From assembly GCA_046758905.1 (NCBI GenBank), contig JBHIBC010000024.1, forward strand, positions 1-40,120: a stretch of DNA of 40,120 bases, in the 5' to 3' direction. The position numbers were made by a program, and so were the translations under genes. Positions 8,255 through 25,067 of the stretch are shown in pieces. How positions within the stretch are numbered: position 1 is the first letter of the stretch; each line of letters opens with the position of its first letter. The notes under the pieces were generated by a model that was given only the letters and a program-made list of their open reading frames with translations, searched no databases and was not told where the DNA came from. Source of the DNA: JBHIBC01 sp046758905 (GTDB taxonomy: Bacteria > Acidobacteriota > Polarisedimenticolia > Gp22-AA2).

Positions 8255-9421
8255 GTGCCGTTGAGCCGGAGGCCGGACCGCCGGGAGGATCGCATCGGGC
8301 GCGAGCATCGTCCCGTCGGCGGGGCGGGCCGGAAGGCCCCCGGGACGCCGGCGGGCCCCGGCCGCGCCGGAGCGCGACCGGACCTCGCCCCGGGCGCCCC
8401 CGAGCCCTCCGGCCTGCTCGATCCGGTGCCGAGCCCGATCGACCGGGCCGCCGACGCCGCCCTGCGGCCCGCGACCCTCTCGGAGTACATCGGGCAGGAG
8501 AAGATGAAGGCCAACCTGCGCGTCTTCATCGAGGCCGCGCGGCGGCGCCGCGAGGCGCTGGACCACGTGCTGCTGTACGGTCCCCCGGGCCTCGGCAAGA
8601 CGACCATCGGTCACATCCTGGCGCACGAGATGCGCAGCTCGATCCGCTGCACGAGCGGGCCGGCGATCGAGAGGGCGGGGGACCTGGCGGCGATCCTCAC
8701 CAACCTCGAGGGCGTGGGGATCCTGTTCATCGACGAGATCCACCGGCTCCACCCGGCGCTGGAGGAGATCCTCTACCAGGCGATGGAGGACTTCCAGATC
8801 GACATCGTCATCGGTCAGGGCCCGACCGCGCGCACCGTCAAGCTCGACCTCCCGAGGTTCACGCTGGTCGGCGCGACCACACGCGTCGGGCTTCTGACCG
8901 GGCCCCTGCGGGAGCGGTTCGGGATCACGCACCATCTCGATTTCTACCCCCCCGGCGACCTGGTCCGGATCGTCGAGCGGTCGGCGGGGATCCTGGGGAT
9001 CGAGGTGGACGACGCGGGGGCCGGCGAGATCGCGCGCCGGGCGCGCGGCACCCCCCGGATCGCCAACCGGCTCCTCCGGAGGGTGCGCGACTTCGTCGAG
9101 GTCGAGCTGGACGGCCGGATCAGCGGGCCGGTCGCGGAGCGGTATCTGGAGCGCCGCGAGGTGGACCGGTTCGGCCTGGACCAGCTCGACCGCAGGATCC
9201 TGACCACCATCCTCCACAAGTTCGACGGCGGCCCGGTGGGCCTCAACACCATCGCGGCCGCCCTGGGGGAGGAGCGCGACACGATCGAGGAGATCTACGA
9301 GCCGTACCTGCTTCAGATCGGCTTCCTGGACCGCACCGCCCGGGGCCGCCGGGTCACCCCTCGGGCGGTGGAGCACCTCGGCCCCGCCCGGGGCTCGCGG
9401 CAGAGCCGCCTGTGGGAATAG
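8255..9421 (+). CDS. ruvB: Holliday junction branch migration ATPase RuvB
   Basis: A RuvB AAA+ helicase subunit, 388 residues from the GTG at 8255. Walker A GPPGLGKT is at 109-116, Walker B is ILFIDEIH, and the sensor/arginine region GATTRVGLLTGPLRERFGI is present. The C-terminal winged helix includes NTIAAALGEERDTIEEIYEPYLLQIGF. Most RuvB proteins are about 330-350 residues. Here some 50 residues of Arg/Gly/Pro-rich sequence precede the conserved LRPATLSEYIGQ segment. AAGGGA sits 5 bases upstream of GTG 8255, supporting this start, though a TTG at 8261 or an internal GTG near the conserved domain could be used. The gene follows ruvA by 10 bases and ends the cluster. Confidence 0.96.
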   Translation: MPLSRRPDRREDRIGREHRPVGGAGRKAPGTPAGPGRAGARPDLAPGAPEPSGLLDPVPSPIDRAADAALRPATLSEYIGQEKMKANLRVFIEAARRRREALDHVLLYGPPGLGKTTIGHILAHEMRSSIRCTSGPAIERAGDLAAILTNLEGVGILFIDEIHRLHPALEEILYQAMEDFQIDIVIGQGPTARTVKLDLPRFTLVGATTRVGLLTGPLRERFGITHHLDFYPPGDLVRIVERSAGILGIEVDDAGAGEIARRARGTPRIANRLLRRVRDFVEVELDGRISGPVAERYLERREVDRFGLDQLDRRILTTILHKFDGGPVGLNTIAAALGEERDTIEEIYEPYLLQIGFLDRTARGRRVTPRAVEHLGPARGSRQSRLWE

Positions 9422-9519
9422 TCGGGTCTCCCTAGGGAGGATCGGGCGGCCCCGGGCGACCTGCCGGCGCCCGGACCCCGCACCGCCCATCCGCACGCAC
9501 GCTCGTCGGGCGTTCTCGC

Positions 9520-9550
9520 AAAAAAAGAGGGGGCCCTTTCGGGCCCCCTC
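9520..9550 (-). terminator. Intrinsic terminator of the giant protease gene
   Basis: Read on the minus strand, a perfect 10-bp GC stem (9541-9550 with 9527-9536) with a GAAA loop is followed by seven T residues (9526-9520). It stands 25 bases beyond the protease stop codon. On the plus strand there is no T-run after the stem, so it acts mainly on the minus strand; it may still serve as a weak hairpin behind ruvB. Confidence 0.93.
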
Positions 9551-9574
9551 GAGGGGTATCGATCTGAGCCGCCC

Positions 9575-18529
<8,955 letters not shown>

Positions 18530-18716
18530 GCTTGTCCTCCTCGGTGACTGAATCGCATGAGAACAGAGGCCCGTCCTTTGCCGAAAGTGGATTTGGCCAC
18601 GGGTCTACGGGGGGTCAATAGGTTCCCCTAGAACCTCGACGCTCGGTGGTAATGACTCAACCAGCACTCAGCGAAAAACCAGCGAATACAAGGCAAGCGC
18701 CTAACTTGCCGTGCCC

Positions 18717-18745
18717 CATATACGGTCAAGGGTTTGGGGTGTCAA
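18717..18745 (-). promoter_or_regulatory. Near-consensus promoter for the giant protease
   Basis: On the minus strand: TTGACA (18745-18740), 17-bp spacer, TATATG (18722-18717). The predicted start near 18710 gives a leader of about 180 nt before the ATG at 18529. That leader is less GC-rich than its surroundings and I see no recognisable riboswitch in it. Confidence 0.75.
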
Positions 18746-18793
18746 GAAAAAGTTGAGATCGGCAATCGGCCCGGATCGCCATTCGCCGGAAGA

Positions 18794-18823
18794 TTGACAG
18801 CCCTCCCGTAAGGTCCATAGAAT
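18794..18823 (+). promoter_or_regulatory. Near-consensus promoter for larE
   Basis: TTGACA (18794-18799), 18-bp spacer, TAGAAT (18818-18823). It lies back-to-back with the protease promoter, the two -35 boxes about 48 bp apart, so a regulator bound between them could affect both. The predicted start is about 18830. Confidence 0.75.
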
Positions 18824-19001
18824 CGGCCGGTTGGGACCCATGCCCCGGGGGGTCGGGAGGAGGCCCGGCAACCGCCCGGCCCGACCCTCCCGGGGCGCGG
18901 GACCTGCCCGGCCCCGGAGGGGTCGGGGACGGCCGGTTTTGGGGCCGGAGCCGCGGGGCGCGGGGCCGCCGGGAGGGCTCCCGGCGCGGGAGCGGGACAC
19001 G
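18824..19001 (+). other. GC-rich structured leader of larE
   Basis: About 170 bases between the promoter and the chosen larE start. The reading frame is open from 18831, giving a Pro/Gly/Arg-rich string with no domain character, so I treat it as untranslated. It can fold: CCGACCC (from 18881) can pair with GGGTCGG (to about 18926), and CCGGGAG (18969-18975) with CTCCCGG (18978-18984) just before the start codon. No known riboswitch is recognised. Confidence 0.4.
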
Positions 19002-19823
19002 ATGGGAAGCCTGGAAGATCGGCTCGCAGCCCTGAGGGCGCTGCTCCGCGATATCGGACCCTGCCTTGTGGCGTTCTCGGGCGGGGTGGACAGCACCTTC
19101 CTCCTCAGGGTGGCGCACGATGTCCTGGGCGAGGGGGCGGTCGCGGTGACCGCCGTGTCCGCCTCCCTCCCGGCCTCGGAGCGGGACGCGGCCCTCGACC
19201 TGGCGCGCCGGATGGGGGTCCGGCATCTGGTGATCGAGACCCGCGAGATGGACGATCCGGGCTACGTCAGGAACGACGGCCGCCGGTGCTACTACTGCAA
19301 GCGCGAGCTGTTCTCGGTCCTGCGCAGCGTGGTGGATGGGGCGCGCGGGCGGACGATCGTCTACGGGGCCATCCCGGACGATCTGGGCGAGGAGCGCCCC
19401 GGGATGCGGGCGGCCGCCGAGGCCGGCGTGAGGGCGCCCCTGATCGAGGCGGGGATCGACAAGCGGGCGATCCGCGAGCTCTCGAGGCGTCTCGGGCTTC
19501 CGACCTGGAACAAGCCGGCGATGGCCTGCCTGGCCTCCCGCATCCCGCGCCACACGGAGGTGACGGCTGCGGCTCTCGCCCGCGTCGAGCGGGCCGAGGC
19601 GGCGCTCAGGGCGCTCGGCTACCGGCAGGTCAGGGTCCGCTATCGCGGCAGCGGGGCGCGGGTCGAGCTCGATCCCGAGGGTCTGGCCCGCTCGGGATCG
19701 CGGGCGGCGCGGCGCCGGCTCGTCGCCGCGGTCCGCTCCTCGGGGTTCGACGAGGTCCTCATCGACCCGCTCGGCTACCGGCCGGGAGGCGCCGACGCGC
19801 CTGCCGGACCCCAGACCGCCTGA
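19002..19823 (+). CDS. larE: LarE-family ATP-dependent sulfur transferase
   Basis: A 273-residue PP-loop protein. LarE adenylates a pyridinium dicarboxylate mononucleotide and donates sulfur, in known cases from its own cysteine, while building the nickel-pincer nucleotide cofactor of lactate racemase and related enzymes. Visible features are the PP-loop SGGVDS (26-31), the family motif RRCYYCK (Cys96, Cys99), GAIPDDLGEERPG, and KPAMACLASRIPRH with Cys176, the position of the sacrificial cysteine in characterised LarE. ATG 19002 is preferred over an in-frame ATG 57 codons upstream because conserved sequence starts right after it and the extra segment is low-complexity. No larB, larC or larA is in the window. 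A diguanylate-cyclase gene follows 67 bases later and may be co-transcribed. Confidence 0.93.
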   Translation: MGSLEDRLAALRALLRDIGPCLVAFSGGVDSTFLLRVAHDVLGEGAVAVTAVSASLPASERDAALDLARRMGVRHLVIETREMDDPGYVRNDGRRCYYCKRELFSVLRSVVDGARGRTIVYGAIPDDLGEERPGMRAAAEAGVRAPLIEAGIDKRAIRELSRRLGLPTWNKPAMACLASRIPRHTEVTAAALARVERAEAALRALGYRQVRVRYRGSGARVELDPEGLARSGSRAARRRLVAAVRSSGFDEVLIDPLGYRPGGADAPAGPQTA

Positions 19824-19830
19824 TCCCCTG

Positions 19831-19856
19831 CCGGGCGCCGGCCCCCGTGCGCCCGG
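19831..19856 (+). other. Stem-loop between larE and the GGDEF gene
   Basis: A perfect 8-bp stem, CCGGGCGC (19831-19838) with GCGCCCGG (19849-19856), around a 10-nt loop. No T-run follows, so it is more likely an mRNA-stabilising or attenuating structure than a full terminator. Confidence 0.4.
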
Positions 19857-19890
19857 AGGGAGGGCGGCATCCTGCTGAATAGGGGCCACG

Positions 19891-21438
19891 GTGGATCTCG
19901 AGACCCTCCTGCGTCGCAGGCGCCCCGCCGCCGGCTTCCGCCGGGGGCCAGTGGACCGGCGCCGCCTGGACCGAGTCCTCGACGCCGGCCGCTACCTGCC
20001 GACCCATGGTCCCGCCCTCTGTCGCGCCGTCGCCATCGAGGATCCAGAGCTCCGGCGCTGCGTCACCGAGTCGCTGCTCGCCCGCGAGACGGCCCCCGAG
20101 ACGCGCTCGGCCCTGGCGGAGGCCCCGGTGCTTATCGCGCTGTGCGAGGTCGGGGGCGGGCCGGCGGGCAGGGGCGCGGCCTGGATGGCGGCCGCACAGA
20201 TGGCGCTGGCCGCGGATGACGCCGGACTGGCCGCCCTGGCCGTCGGGCCGCCGGAAGGGGACGGGACGCTGCGGGCGCTGGCGGGGCTCGGGGAGGGCGG
20301 GCGCGTCGAGGCGCTGGTGGCGCTCGGCCTGCCGGCGGCGGACCGGGGGGGAGGTCTCCGCGGCCGGCCGTCGCAGGAGCCGGTGGAGGCCTACCTCGCC
20401 GCCTCGCCCCCGCCTCCCCCGCCGGAGTCGGCGGGTGATGTCCGGCGATTCCTTCGCGCCTACATGGAGATCGCCTCGGCGTGCGCCGGCGCGGAGGACC
20501 TCGACGGGGTGCTTGAGCGCATCGCCCGCTCGCTCGGCCGGCTCTTCCCGGTCGACGGCGCCGCCCTCGGCCTGCGCGAAGAGGGCGCCATCGTGGTGCG
20601 CGAGATCCTCAGGCGGGGCGGGGCGGTCCGCAGGGACCCGGTCCACCTGGCGGCGGAAGAGTCCCACCTCATGGGACGTGTCATCCTCGGCGGCCGGCCC
20701 CTATGGCGCAACGACATCTCCACCGAGCTGAGGTTCTCCGAGAGCTTGCGCGGCTCCGGGCTGCGGAGCGACATGACGATCCCCTTGCGGGCCCGCGGCG
20801 AGATCATGGGAGCCTTCCGGGTCGCCAGCCGCCGCCGGCACGCCTACGACCCGGAGGATTTCCAGGTGCTCCAGCACTGCGCGGACCTGACGGCGGTGGC
20901 GGTCGAGACGCAGCGCCTGCTCCTCAGAACGCGGAGGCTGTCACAGGTGGACGGGCTCACCGGCGTCCACAACCACCGCCATTTCCTCGATCTCCTGGTT
21001 CAGGAGGTCGACAGGGCCCGCCGGACCGACAGAACGGTGTCGCTCCTGATGCTCGACATAGACGACTTCAAGCGCTTCAACGACGCCCACGGCCATCCGG
21101 TCGGCGACGAGGTCCTGCGCCACGTCGCCGATCTGGTGGCGAGGCTGCTGCGGCGCTCCGACACGGTGGCCCGATACGGGGGCGAGGAGTTCGCGGTGAT
21201 CCTCCCCGAAGCGGGGCCAGACGAGGCACTGGCCATCGGCGAGACCCTGCGCTCCGAGGTGGAGGGGAGGGACCTCCGTCTGCCCGGCCTGAAGCGGCCT
21301 CTCCGGGTCCGCGTCAGCGTCGGGGCCGCGACTCTGCCCGGCGACGCCTCGAGCCCCTCGGCGCTGGTCGAGGCGGCGGATCGCGGCCTGTACCGGGCCA
21401 AGAGACGGGGGAAGAACCAGGTCTGCCGGGCGCCCTGA
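19891..21438 (+). CDS. Nitroreductase-like / GAF / GGDEF diguanylate cyclase
   Basis: A 515-residue soluble protein with three parts. Residues 1-~155 resemble the nitroreductase fold (ETLLRRRRPAAGFRRGPVDRRRLDRVLDAGRYLPTHG at the N-terminus, then AAAQMALAADDAGLAALAVG and a VALGLP segment). The usual N-x-QPW flavin/substrate motif is replaced by GPALCRAV. Residues ~185-330 form a GAF domain, a small-ligand sensor. Residues ~345-512 form a GGDEF domain with the catalytic GGEEF at 430-434, LTGVHNHRHF, LMLDIDDFKRFND and an inhibitory I-site RRSD at 421-424. It should therefore make cyclic di-GMP from two GTP with product inhibition. No membrane segment is visible. The start is GTG 19891 with AGGGG upstream. 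A redox- or flavin-related input through the nitroreductase-like part is inference. Confidence 0.88.
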   Translation: MDLETLLRRRRPAAGFRRGPVDRRRLDRVLDAGRYLPTHGPALCRAVAIEDPELRRCVTESLLARETAPETRSALAEAPVLIALCEVGGGPAGRGAAWMAAAQMALAADDAGLAALAVGPPEGDGTLRALAGLGEGGRVEALVALGLPAADRGGGLRGRPSQEPVEAYLAASPPPPPPESAGDVRRFLRAYMEIASACAGAEDLDGVLERIARSLGRLFPVDGAALGLREEGAIVVREILRRGGAVRRDPVHLAAEESHLMGRVILGGRPLWRNDISTELRFSESLRGSGLRSDMTIPLRARGEIMGAFRVASRRRHAYDPEDFQVLQHCADLTAVAVETQRLLLRTRRLSQVDGLTGVHNHRHFLDLLVQEVDRARRTDRTVSLLMLDIDDFKRFNDAHGHPVGDEVLRHVADLVARLLRRSDTVARYGGEEFAVILPEAGPDEALAIGETLRSEVEGRDLRLPGLKRPLRVRVSVGAATLPGDASSPSALVEAADRGLYRAKRRGKNQVCRAP

Positions 21439-21463
21439 GGGGCACGCCTCCCCCGAGCCGGAC

Positions 21464-22453
21464 TCAGCCGAGCAGAGTCCCGTCGCCGCGCTCCGGCCCG
21501 CCGCCCCGCTCGGCCGCGAGACACAACGTCCCGAGCACCAAGAGCAGCGCCGCGGCGGGGAAGACGACCGGCCACCACGCAGCGTCGAGCGTCTGGCGGG
21601 CCTCGGAGAGGATCGCTCCCCACGACGGGGTGGGCGGCTCCACGCCGAGGCCGACGAAGCTCAGGCCGGACTCCAGGACGATCGCGTGCGCGACCCCGAA
21701 GGCGGCCAGGACCGCCAGCGGCGAGGCGAGAAGCGGCAGCAGGTGGCGCACCGCCAGCCGCGGGAGCGACGCGCCCGTCGAGCGCGCGGCGGACCACAGG
21801 TCCTCGCCGCGCAGCCGCAGCACCTCGCCGCGCACGTAGCGGGCCGTGCCCGTCCAACGGGTCAAGGCGATCCCCGCGATGATCGGGGCCAGGCCGCCCC
21901 CTCCCGCCGCAGCGACGAAGGCGAGCGCCAGGATGAACGGCGGGAAGCAGGAGACGACGTCGGTCAGCCGCACCACCAGGAGGTCGACCAGACCCCCGCG
22001 CAGCCCGGCGAGGGCGCCGAGCAGGCTCCCGGCGAGCACCGCGAGGGCCGTCGCCCCTAAGCCCACGAGCAGCGACGGCCGGGTGCCGTGGATCACGCGC
22101 GCGAGGAGGTCGCGTCCCAGCACGTCGGTGCCCATCAGGTGCCGGCCGCCGGGCGGCTGCAGAGCCTCCTCCAGGTGTATCCCCCTGAACGAGTGGGGGA
22201 CGGGAGTCCTGAGGAGGACGCGGACCTCCCCTTGGGGCGAGTGCCAGGGGATGAGGCGCACCTCCGGCCGGTCGAAGAGGACACCGAGGACCGGCAGGTC
22301 GGCCAGCGCCGGAGCGACCGTCCTTCCGCCGACCCTGGCGAGGATCGGCCGATCGTTGGCGATCACGGGCGCCAGGAAGGCGACGATCATCAACCCGATC
22401 AGCGCCGCGGTCGCGTATCGTCCGCGCCCCCTCGCCCCCGAGCCGTCAGGCAC
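21464..22453 (-). CDS. Peptide ABC transporter permease, OppC/DppC type
   Basis: A 329-residue inner-membrane permease. An N-terminal membrane helix (about residues 15-33) is followed by a periplasmic stretch and then LMGTDVLGRDLLARVIHGTRPSL, the hallmark of OppC-type subunits. Five more hydrophobic helices follow. The cytoplasmic coupling loop (EDLWSAARSTGASLPRLAVRHLLP) carries an EAA-like motif that would contact an ATPase. It is the last gene of a minus-strand operon and overlaps the OppB gene by 8 bases. Only 25 bases separate its end from the convergent GGDEF gene and I see no terminator there. No OppD/OppF ATPase is encoded nearby. Confidence 0.92.
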   Translation of the reverse strand: MPDGSGARGRGRYATAALIGLMIVAFLAPVIANDRPILARVGGRTVAPALADLPVLGVLFDRPEVRLIPWHSPQGEVRVLLRTPVPHSFRGIHLEEALQPPGGRHLMGTDVLGRDLLARVIHGTRPSLLVGLGATALAVLAGSLLGALAGLRGGLVDLLVVRLTDVVSCFPPFILALAFVAAAGGGGLAPIIAGIALTRWTGTARYVRGEVLRLRGEDLWSAARSTGASLPRLAVRHLLPLLASPLAVLAAFGVAHAIVLESGLSFVGLGVEPPTPSWGAILSEARQTLDAAWWPVVFPAAALLLVLGTLCLAAERGGGPERGDGTLLG

Positions 22454-23435
22454 GGGCCCGTTCCGGGAGCAGTCCGGTGCGGGTCCGCGGGTCGACGACC
22501 AGGTACAGAACGTCGACGACCAGCTGGCCGGCCAGGACGGCGGAGGCCGACAGGAGGGTCAGCCCGAGGACCACCGGGTAGTCGCGCGCCAGCACGGAGC
22601 CCAAGTACAGGCGGCCCAGCCCCGGCCAGGAGAACACCTGCTCGATGATGACGCTGCCGCCCACCAGTCCCGGGAGGATCGCCGCGAGCAGCGTGACCAG
22701 CGGGACGGCGCTGCTCGCCAGGACGTGGAGGGAGGCCCGCAGGCGGGACAGCCCCTTGGCGCGCGCCATCACGAGATGCTCGCTGCCGAGCGCCGATCGG
22801 AATACGGCCCGCGCGTACCGGGCCACGAAGGCCCACCCGGACAGCGCCAGGCAGGCGGCGGGCAGCGCGAGGTGACGCAGCAGGTCGATCGCCCGCGCCA
22901 CGACCGAGGCCGAGATCCCCGGGTCCCCCACCCCCTGCAGCGGCAGCAGGTGCAGGCGCACGGAGAGGACCTCCTGGAGGACGAGCGCCGCCGCGAACGA
23001 GGGGAGGGCGTACAGCGCCAGCAGGACCCATCCCCCGACGCGGTCGGCCGCCGAGCCCGGGGACGAGGCGCCCAGAAAGCCGAACGGTATCGCGACGCCG
23101 TAGATCAGCAGAACCGCGGTCAGATTGAGCAGCAGCGTCCAAGGGAGCGATTCGGCGATCACCCCCGTCACGGGCCGGCCGTCCCGCAGCGAGCGGCCGA
23201 GATCTCCGCTCATCACCGCCACCACCCAGTCGAGATACCGCGCCACCGGTCCGCGGTCGGCCCGCAGCTCCTCGCGCAGGTGATCGAGCTCGTCGGCCGA
23301 TGGGGCCGTCCCCGCCGAGCTCCAGGTGAGCAGCGGGTCGGAGGGGATCAGGTTGAGGATCAGGAACGTCAGGAGCGAGATCCCCACGAGCGTCGGGACG
23401 ACCGAGAGGATCCGCCGGGCGAGGAAGGCGGTCAT
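22446..23435 (-). CDS. Peptide ABC transporter permease, OppB/DppB type
   Basis: A 329-residue inner-membrane permease starting MTAFLARRILSVVPTLVGISLLTFLILNLIP, the typical OppB opening with a first membrane helix. It has the EAA-type loop HLVMARAKGLSRLRASLHVLASS and the late VIIEQVFSWPGLGRLYLGSVLARDYP motif of the family. The frame stays open far upstream, but the ATG at 23435 matches the family N-terminus and forms an ATGA overlap with the stop of the binding-protein gene, a sign of translational coupling. It would pair with the OppC-type subunit to form the channel. Confidence 0.93.
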   Translation of the reverse strand: MTAFLARRILSVVPTLVGISLLTFLILNLIPSDPLLTWSSAGTAPSADELDHLREELRADRGPVARYLDWVVAVMSGDLGRSLRDGRPVTGVIAESLPWTLLLNLTAVLLIYGVAIPFGFLGASSPGSAADRVGGWVLLALYALPSFAAALVLQEVLSVRLHLLPLQGVGDPGISASVVARAIDLLRHLALPAACLALSGWAFVARYARAVFRSALGSEHLVMARAKGLSRLRASLHVLASSAVPLVTLLAAILPGLVGGSVIIEQVFSWPGLGRLYLGSVLARDYPVVLGLTLLSASAVLAGQLVVDVLYLVVDPRTRTGLLPERARA

Positions 23436-25057
23436 CGCGCCCCCGCGCCGGTGACGTAGATGCGCTCGGCCCCGGGATATTGATCGATGATCCCCAGGGG
23501 GGAGGCCGACAGGCCCCGGACGCGGCGCGACACGGCCGCCCGGACGATGGGAAAGAAGAGGAAGGTGTACGGCTGCAGATCCCGGACCCGCCGCTCGACC
23601 CGCCGGTAGAGCTCGAGACGGCGGTGCGCATCGATGGAGCGCCGCCCCTCGTCCAGCCAGGCGTCGACTCGAGCGTCGCGGAACGCGGCGTAGTTCTGGC
23701 CCCCGTCGATCTGCGAGGAGTGCAGCATCCCGTACCAGGAATCGGGGTCCAGGCCGGGGACGGTGCCCGAGAGCGCGGCCTGGAACTCGCCCTCCTTCAG
23801 GCGGGTCCACAGCGCCGGCCAGTCCAGCCGCTCGATCGACATCTCGACGCCCAGCCTCCGCAGCGACTCCTGCGCCACCTGGGAGAAGCGCAGGTGGTCC
23901 TCACCGCCGCTGTACACCAGCAGGGTGAACCGGAACGGGACGCCGTCGCGCGCCCGCACGCCGGTCTTCGGGTCGACCCGCCAGCCCGCCGCTTCCAGTC
24001 TCGCGGCGGCCGCGGCGGGGTCGTAGACCGGGCCCGGGGATCGGGGATCCGGGGCGAGCTGCTGCGGGTGAAACGGGGAATCGGCGACCCGCCCCATGCC
24101 CCGCAGCACGGTGCTCACGTACCCCTGGCGATCGAGGGCGAGCGACAGCGCCCGGCGGACCGCCGGATCGCCGAAGAACGGGTTCGACCCGTCCGACCTC
24201 CAGGCGATGTAGTAGAGGAACAGCGGCACGTAACGGATCGAGCGGAACCGGCGCCGGAAACTGGCGCTCCCGCCGTGCGCCTCCCACTGGACCGGCGTGA
24301 GATGCGCGTAGTCCACCTCGCCCGCCAGCAGCGCCTGCAGCCTCGTCTCCTGGGAGGGGATGACCTGGAACACGAAGGAGTCCAGGTAGGGTCGCCCTCC
24401 CCAGTAGGCCTCGTTCGCCGTCAGGACGATCCTCTGCCCCGCCTCCCACGAGGCGAAGCGGAACGGCCCCGTACCCACCGGAGCGCGGTTCAGCGGGGAG
24501 GCGGCCAGGTCCTCGGAGGTGTCGAGGTGCCGGGGCAGGATCGGCGCCTCCCAGCCCCGCAGGGCCGGCGCGTAAGGGTGCCGGTAGGTCACCCGCACGG
24601 TGAGCGGATCGGGCGTCTCCACTTTCTCCACCGGCAGAAAGGCATCGAGCCGCCCGACCGCCCGGCTCGCCGGGTCGATGATGCGCCGGTAGGTGTGCAG
24701 CACGTCGGCGCTGGTGAACGGAGACCCGTCGTGGAACCGCACGCCCCGTCTCAGGCGGAAGGTGAGGACGCGCCCGTCGGGGGAGAAGTTCCAGGACTCC
24801 GCCAGGCGCGGCACCGGCCGCAGGTCGGCGTCGTGGTCGACCAGACCCTCGGCGACCAGGCGCTGCACGAGCACGCTGGGCATGTCGGTTCCCACGACGT
24901 AGTTGAGCGTGGAGGGCTCGATCGGCAGTGGAAAGACGAACCGGCCGCCGTAGCCCGGCGGCCCGTCGGCGTCCCCGCGCCCGGCGGGCGGGCCCGGACC
25001 GCAGCCCGCAAGAAGAAGGACGAGCAGCGCGAAGCGCGCGGGCACTCTCGATCGCAT
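23432..25057 (-). CDS. Peptide-binding lipoprotein (extracellular solute-binding family 5)
   Basis: A 541-residue periplasmic or outer-surface lipoprotein. The signal peptide ends in the lipobox LAGC with Cys19. The family 5 (OppA/DppA-like) signature is seen in YGGRFVFPLPIEPSTLNY, LAESWNFSPDGRVLTFRLRRGVRFHDGSPFTSADVLHTYRRI, and PILPRHL followed by PVGTGPFRF. These proteins capture oligopeptides, nickel complexes or other small molecules for the permeases. It begins 10 bases after the beta-propeller gene, and its TGA overlaps the OppB ATG. The ligand cannot be read from sequence; the upstream protease gene makes peptides a reasonable guess. Confidence 0.93.
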   Translation of the reverse strand: MRSRVPARFALLVLLLAGCGPGPPAGRGDADGPPGYGGRFVFPLPIEPSTLNYVVGTDMPSVLVQRLVAEGLVDHDADLRPVPRLAESWNFSPDGRVLTFRLRRGVRFHDGSPFTSADVLHTYRRIIDPASRAVGRLDAFLPVEKVETPDPLTVRVTYRHPYAPALRGWEAPILPRHLDTSEDLAASPLNRAPVGTGPFRFASWEAGQRIVLTANEAYWGGRPYLDSFVFQVIPSQETRLQALLAGEVDYAHLTPVQWEAHGGSASFRRRFRSIRYVPLFLYYIAWRSDGSNPFFGDPAVRRALSLALDRQGYVSTVLRGMGRVADSPFHPQQLAPDPRSPGPVYDPAAAAARLEAAGWRVDPKTGVRARDGVPFRFTLLVYSGGEDHLRFSQVAQESLRRLGVEMSIERLDWPALWTRLKEGEFQAALSGTVPGLDPDSWYGMLHSSQIDGGQNYAAFRDARVDAWLDEGRRSIDAHRRLELYRRVERRVRDLQPYTFLFFPIVRAAVSRRVRGLSASPLGIIDQYPGAERIYVTGAGAR

Positions 25058-25067
25058 GTCCCGGCGT

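Noticed and set aside
9527..9550. Terminator of ruvB on the plus strand
   Set aside because: The stem is symmetric but the T-run exists only on the minus strand, so I assign it to the protease gene.
18831..19001. A 57-codon N-terminal extension of larE
   Set aside because: Low-complexity Pro/Gly/Arg sequence with no match to LarE proteins. The PP-loop sits at its normal distance from the ATG at 19002.
19891..20355. Functional nitroreductase activity for the cyclase N-terminus
   Set aside because: The flavin/substrate motif around GPALCRAV is degenerate; only fold-level similarity is claimed.
23436..23810. N-terminal extension of the OppB frame
   Set aside because: It overlaps the binding-protein gene, and the family N-terminus begins exactly at the ATG at 23435.
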